Assembly: GCA_934717745.1 (NCBI GenBank)
Contig: CAKUZB010000001.1
Location: 186,001 to 250,000 of the forward strand
Direction: 5' to 3'
From: an uncultured Candidatus Melainabacteria bacterium
GTDB lineage: Bacteria > Cyanobacteriota > Vampirovibrionia > Gastranaerophilales > Gastranaerophilaceae
DNA: 64,000 nucleotides
In this document: positions 60,908 to 64,000 of the stretch, piece after piece
How positions within the stretch are numbered: position 1 is the stretch's first letter
Layout of the letters: each line of letters opens with the position of its first letter
Notes under the pieces: model-generated
Database searches by the model: none
What the model was told of the DNA's origin: nothing
The model's input: the letters and a program-made list of their open reading frames with translations, nothing else
Translations under genes and position numbers: made by a program

Positions 60908-62636
60908 CTACAGTTTCCTCGCTAGTTTTTTTAGTTTTTGTTTGACGTTTAGTTTTTGAACCGCCTCTATTTGGTCTGCGAGTTCTTTTTGGTTTTTCTT
61001 CAGGAATTTCTGTGTTTTTAACCTCTGTTTTTGTTTCTTGAACAACTTGTGGTTCTTCGATTACAGGTTTGATTTCATCATCTTTGGTAATCATAGTTTC
61101 AGCAGTTTTAACGTTTTCATCTTCTTTTATTTGTTTTTTGTTGAAATTACGTTTAGTGTTTTTAGGTTTTTTGTTGTCGTTACGTTTTTTAGTTTCTTCT
61201 TGAGCCGTAACTGACGGATTTTCATTTGTCATTTCAATCGGTTGAGCCTGTTCCATTTCTTGTTGTTGTGGTTGAGGTTGTTGATTGTTATTGTTGTTTT
61301 GTTTTTTGTTGTTATTTTTCTTAAATCCGCTGATAGGAAGTTTCATTTTTGCCGCTTTTGCTCTGTATTCGCCCTCGGCTGTTGGTGTTGAGAATTTAAA
61401 GTCTTCTACAATGTAGCCTTCGCCATGGCAGTGAGGACATTTTTTTGCAAAGATTTCGGAAATTGCTTGACCTTGTCTGTGTCTTGTCATTTCAACAAGT
61501 CCTAAATCTGACAATTGACCAACTTGTGGTTTTGCTTTGTCGTCTTCAATTGCAAGTTCTAATTCTTCCATAATAGCCAATTTATCTACACGAGAAGTCA
61601 TATCAATAAAGTCAATAATAATCATACCGCCGATATTACGTAAACGTAATTGTCTTGCGATTTCGTGAACGGCTTCAATGTTTGTTTTTAAAATGGTTTC
61701 GTCTTGAGTTGCTGAACTTACGAATTTACCGGAGTTTACGTCGATAACAGTAAGTGCTTCCGTTTGTTGAATAAACAAGTAACCGCCTGATGGCATATTA
61801 ACTTTCATATTCAATGCTGCTTTAATTTCTTTATGTACGTTAGTTGCTATTAACAAAGGTTCATTACCTTTGTATAAAGTAACCTGAATGTTTTTGTTCA
61901 TATGCCAATTTTGTAATAAGGCTTGAACTCTGTTTAATGCAAATGCAGTATCTACAATAATTTCAGTTACATCTTCTGAGCATGCTTCTCTGATAACTCT
62001 GTATAATAAGTCTTGATCTCTGTAAATTAAACTTGGTGGAGTTAGAGATTCTGCCGCTGTTACGATGTTGTTCCATTTTTCTAACAGAATTTCTAAATCT
62101 TCTTGAATGTCTGCTTCTGATTGACCTTCAGCCTCAGTTCTAATGATAACACCAACGCCAACAGGTTTTAGTAAACTGATGATTGATTTTAATCTTGCAC
62201 GTTCTTTTGAAGATTCAATTTTTCGACTTACGTTAATTCCCGGTTCTGATGGCATAAGTACTAAAAATCTTCCAGGCAGGCTAATTTCAGTTGTAACTCT
62301 TGGCCCTTTGTGTCCTGTTGGTTCTTTTACTACTTGAACTACAAGTTTTTGATTTGGTGAAAGTTTATCTTTTAAAGCACCTTTGCCCATAACATCTTGT
62401 GCGTGCAAAAAGCCCATTTTATCAACTCCAACATCTACGAATGCAGCGTCGATACTTGGTAAAACGTTTTGAACTGTTGCTAGGTAAACATCTCCTAATA
62501 ATACTTCACCGCGGTTAATATAAAGGTCTAAAACTTTGTCGCCTTCCATTAAAGCACCAATATTATCACGTTCAGCAATTACAATTTTTCTCGTTGTAAG
62601 TTGTTCTTTTGATGCGTAATTCTTTTTGTCTTTCAT
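60897..62636 (-). CDS. rne: Ribonuclease E/G family protein
   Basis: 579 aa single-strand endoribonuclease for mRNA decay and RNA maturation. S1 domain at about 40-120 ('GDVYLATVQNVLPSIDAAFV'), RNase H and 5'-sensor regions, DNase I-like domain with catalytic Asps in 'LTVIDVNSGKFVSSA' and 'GGMIIIDFIDMTSR', and the zinc-link 'CPHCHGEG'. The C-terminal 170 residues are a charged, low-complexity tail rich in Asn, Lys, Gln and Glu. This makes it intermediate between short RNase G and long RNase E, as in Cyanobacteria. The gene lies 17 bases after the DUF2344 gene, an association common in Gram-positives and Cyanobacteria. Confidence 0.93.
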   Translation of the reverse strand: MKDKKNYASKEQLTTRKIVIAERDNIGALMEGDKVLDLYINRGEVLLGDVYLATVQNVLPSIDAAFVDVGVDKMGFLHAQDVMGKGALKDKLSPNQKLVVQVVKEPTGHKGPRVTTEISLPGRFLVLMPSEPGINVSRKIESSKERARLKSIISLLKPVGVGVIIRTEAEGQSEADIQEDLEILLEKWNNIVTAAESLTPPSLIYRDQDLLYRVIREACSEDVTEIIVDTAFALNRVQALLQNWHMNKNIQVTLYKGNEPLLIATNVHKEIKAALNMKVNMPSGGYLFIQQTEALTVIDVNSGKFVSSATQDETILKTNIEAVHEIARQLRLRNIGGMIIIDFIDMTSRVDKLAIMEELELAIEDDKAKPQVGQLSDLGLVEMTRHRQGQAISEIFAKKCPHCHGEGYIVEDFKFSTPTAEGEYRAKAAKMKLPISGFKKNNNKKQNNNNNQQPQPQQQEMEQAQPIEMTNENPSVTAQEETKKRNDNKKPKNTKRNFNKKQIKEDENVKTAETMITKDDEIKPVIEEPQVVQETKTEVKNTEIPEEKPKRTRRPNRGGSKTKRQTKTKKTSEETVVEE

Positions 62637-62653
62637 CTATAATTCCTTTTCTG

Positions 62654-64000
62654 TTATAACTCCGACAAATTTTCATCAAAAAATCTGAGTCGTTTTATGT
62701 CAAAAATAGTATTCTCGCAAATCAAATTCATTAAATCATCTGCTCTAACAGCAGGAATATCACTACCTTGACCTGTTTTTAATACTATATACAAATCATC
62801 GTTTTCAAAACGATAAGATTGAATTGACGATTTTATGTTCGAAGTTTTTAGTAAACCTTTTTTGTTTTTCTTCGTGAATAAAATTTCATCACGAGATAAA
62901 ACCATATCACAATTATACATGAAAGATTTCAAAATACAAACATCTTTTTTTACAAGCGAAACCTTGTATTCGCCCCATTGTGCAATATGGTCAATGGCTT
63001 GAGAACCTTTTGGTAATTCTTTTATAGAACGAATTGTGCAACCGTTTGGAAGATATTTGCTCAACGTTTTTTCAAATTCTTCACAAGAAATATTTTCTAA
63101 TAATTCCACATCAACAAGTTCAGCATCACTTTCCAAAAATAGAGGTAACGCAATGCCCATAGATACTTTTGGTGTTGGGTTAAAACCTTGAGTAAATGCT
63201 ACTTTCAAGCCTGAACGTAAAATTGCTTTTAAGAAAGTATTTTGCCAATCAAGGTGAGAAAAGTATCTTAAAATTCCCAATTTTGTTACCTTTAATCGGT
63301 ATTTGAAAGTTTCAACTGTAGGGGCAGTTCTTGGGTCAATGTGAACGTGTTCCTTTTTTATATAATGCTTTGCTTTATATGGCTTATCAAGTACCTTGTG
63401 AACTTTTAAATTTGGACATACTCCGCAATTTACACATTTTTGTTCGCAAGTTGGTTGAAGATTGAATTCATTACCTTGCTCGAATGATTTTTTGTATTCA
63501 TCAACGAACCATTGTTTGTTAACCCCAATGTTGATGAAATCCCAAGGTAATTCTTCCTCGCAAGAAAATCCGGTTAAGGCTCTTTGTTTAATGTCAATTC
63601 CGCATTCTTTTGCAGTTTCGTGCCAAACTTCTTTGTTGAAATATTCGCCCCAAGCATCTAAATAGCAACCTTTTTCGTAGAGTTTTTCTATCCAATCGCA
63701 GAATGTTGCATCACCTCTTGTCAAAACGGCTTCGATTTGCGAAACAGATGGCTCGTGGTAATTAAGTTTTAAACCTTTTATGTGTTTTGTTTTTTCTTTT
63801 AAATACATAACGTGAGCCATTACTTCATCTAAATCCATTTGTGGACAGAATTCAAATGGTGTGAATGGTTTTGGTACAAAAATTGATAAAGTGCAAGTTA
63901 CGTCAAGTCCGTACTTCAAACCTTTTTCCGCTTTTAAACCACGACATCTGTAACGAATTTTCTCCATTAATTTTGCAAACTCGTCCATATCTTCTAACGT
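62654..64000 (-). CDS. Radical SAM/DUF2344 protein, C-terminal part (5' end outside window)
   Basis: 448 codons are visible and the frame stays open to base 64000, so the start lies beyond the edge; the in-frame Met at 63988 is internal. The visible part starts with the end of a radical-SAM TIM barrel ('LDVTCTLSIFVPKPFTPFEF', 'MDLDEVMAHVMYLKEKTKHI') as in TIGR03960, followed by a four-Cys cluster ('CEQKCVNCGVCPNLK') and the DUF2344/TIGR03936 domain ('KLGILRYFSHLDWQNTFLKA', 'FTQGFNPTPKVSMGIALPLF'). The fused architecture is typical of Cyanobacteria and Firmicutes, always near rne/rng. The chemical reaction is not known; tRNA or RNA modification is suspected. Confidence 0.85.
   Translation of the reverse strand, partial: TLEDMDEFAKLMEKIRYRCRGLKAEKGLKYGLDVTCTLSIFVPKPFTPFEFCPQMDLDEVMAHVMYLKEKTKHIKGLKLNYHEPSVSQIEAVLTRGDATFCDWIEKLYEKGCYLDAWGEYFNKEVWHETAKECGIDIKQRALTGFSCEEELPWDFINIGVNKQWFVDEYKKSFEQGNEFNLQPTCEQKCVNCGVCPNLKVHKVLDKPYKAKHYIKKEHVHIDPRTAPTVETFKYRLKVTKLGILRYFSHLDWQNTFLKAILRSGLKVAFTQGFNPTPKVSMGIALPLFLESDAELVDVELLENISCEEFEKTLSKYLPNGCTIRSIKELPKGSQAIDHIAQWGEYKVSLVKKDVCILKSFMYNCDMVLSRDEILFTKKNKKGLLKTSNIKSSIQSYRFENDDLYIVLKTGQGSDIPAVRADDLMNLICENTIFDIKRLRFFDENLSEL

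Overview
This is a strongly AT-rich window from a bacterium with two membranes. An LPS-export ABC ATPase and permease, a GmhA heptose isomerase, TolC/HlyD/ABC type I secretion and lipoprotein or Sec signal peptides all imply an outer membrane. A CsaB-type polysaccharide pyruvyltransferase (normally tied to SLH-domain anchoring) beside LPS genes, a cyanobacterial-style DprA-like Rossmann protein, the rne/rng gene next to a DUF2344 radical-SAM gene, the MEP isoprenoid pathway and several proteins starting MGL... point to a non-photosynthetic relative of Cyanobacteria (Vampirovibrionia/Melainabacteria, perhaps gut Gastranaerophilales). That placement is an inference from gene content and recall; no search was run. 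I see no rRNA, tRNA, CRISPR, IS element or prophage.

Layout. 1-6.8 kb (minus strand): a TolB-like secreted protein (cut by the edge), a NarL-type response regulator and a soluble hybrid histidine kinase; signal peptidase I, a polyprenyl synthase and a LipM/LplA-like acyltransferase; then an anti-sigma / ECF sigma / Spy-like module. 6.9-15.1 kb: an NSS symporter, a small amphipathic protein, CsaB, a KDPG-type aldolase, a CHASE2 adenylate cyclase coupled to a receiver protein, and ruvC-membrane protein-mtnA. 15.1-17.0 kb: a candidate small RNA with clear promoter and terminator, and a lineage-specific 511-aa protein. 17.2-25.6 kb: OmpR-type two-component pair with tadA and a TIGR02757 protein; lptB-lptF/G-phosphodiester glycosidase; an amino-acid binding lipoprotein; dxr. 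25.7-30.5 kb: two unusual lineage-type proteins, a NupC transporter and a 54-aa gene. 30.7-35.3 kb: a seven-gene minus-strand operon (dprA-like, helical-repeat protein, nudix, HAD, ispF, gloA, gmhA). 35.4-44 kb: pcrA/uvrD, an HD-GYP protein, glnA, a PHP phosphatase, nadB-nadC.

The most notable locus is 44.1-58.4 kb: a complete type I secretion system (TolC, ABC transporter, HlyD adaptor) directly followed by its probable cargo, a 3154-aa RTX protein. The cargo has an N-terminal papain/C39-like cysteine peptidase domain (apparent Cys83, His304, Asp326) and about 13 alternating units of calcium-binding nonapeptide repeats and a 'DLIIxYG...SVTIxxYF' linker domain. The ABC transporter itself carries a C39-like domain that has lost Cys and His. 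The right end holds an EamA exporter, an ArsP_2-like membrane protein, a small membrane protein, RNase E/G and the 3' part of a radical-SAM/DUF2344 gene that leaves the window.

Genes are tightly packed. Six neighbour pairs share a TAATG stop/start overlap, and several monocistronic genes have a TATAAT box only about 6-12 bases before the start codon, suggesting leaderless transcripts.
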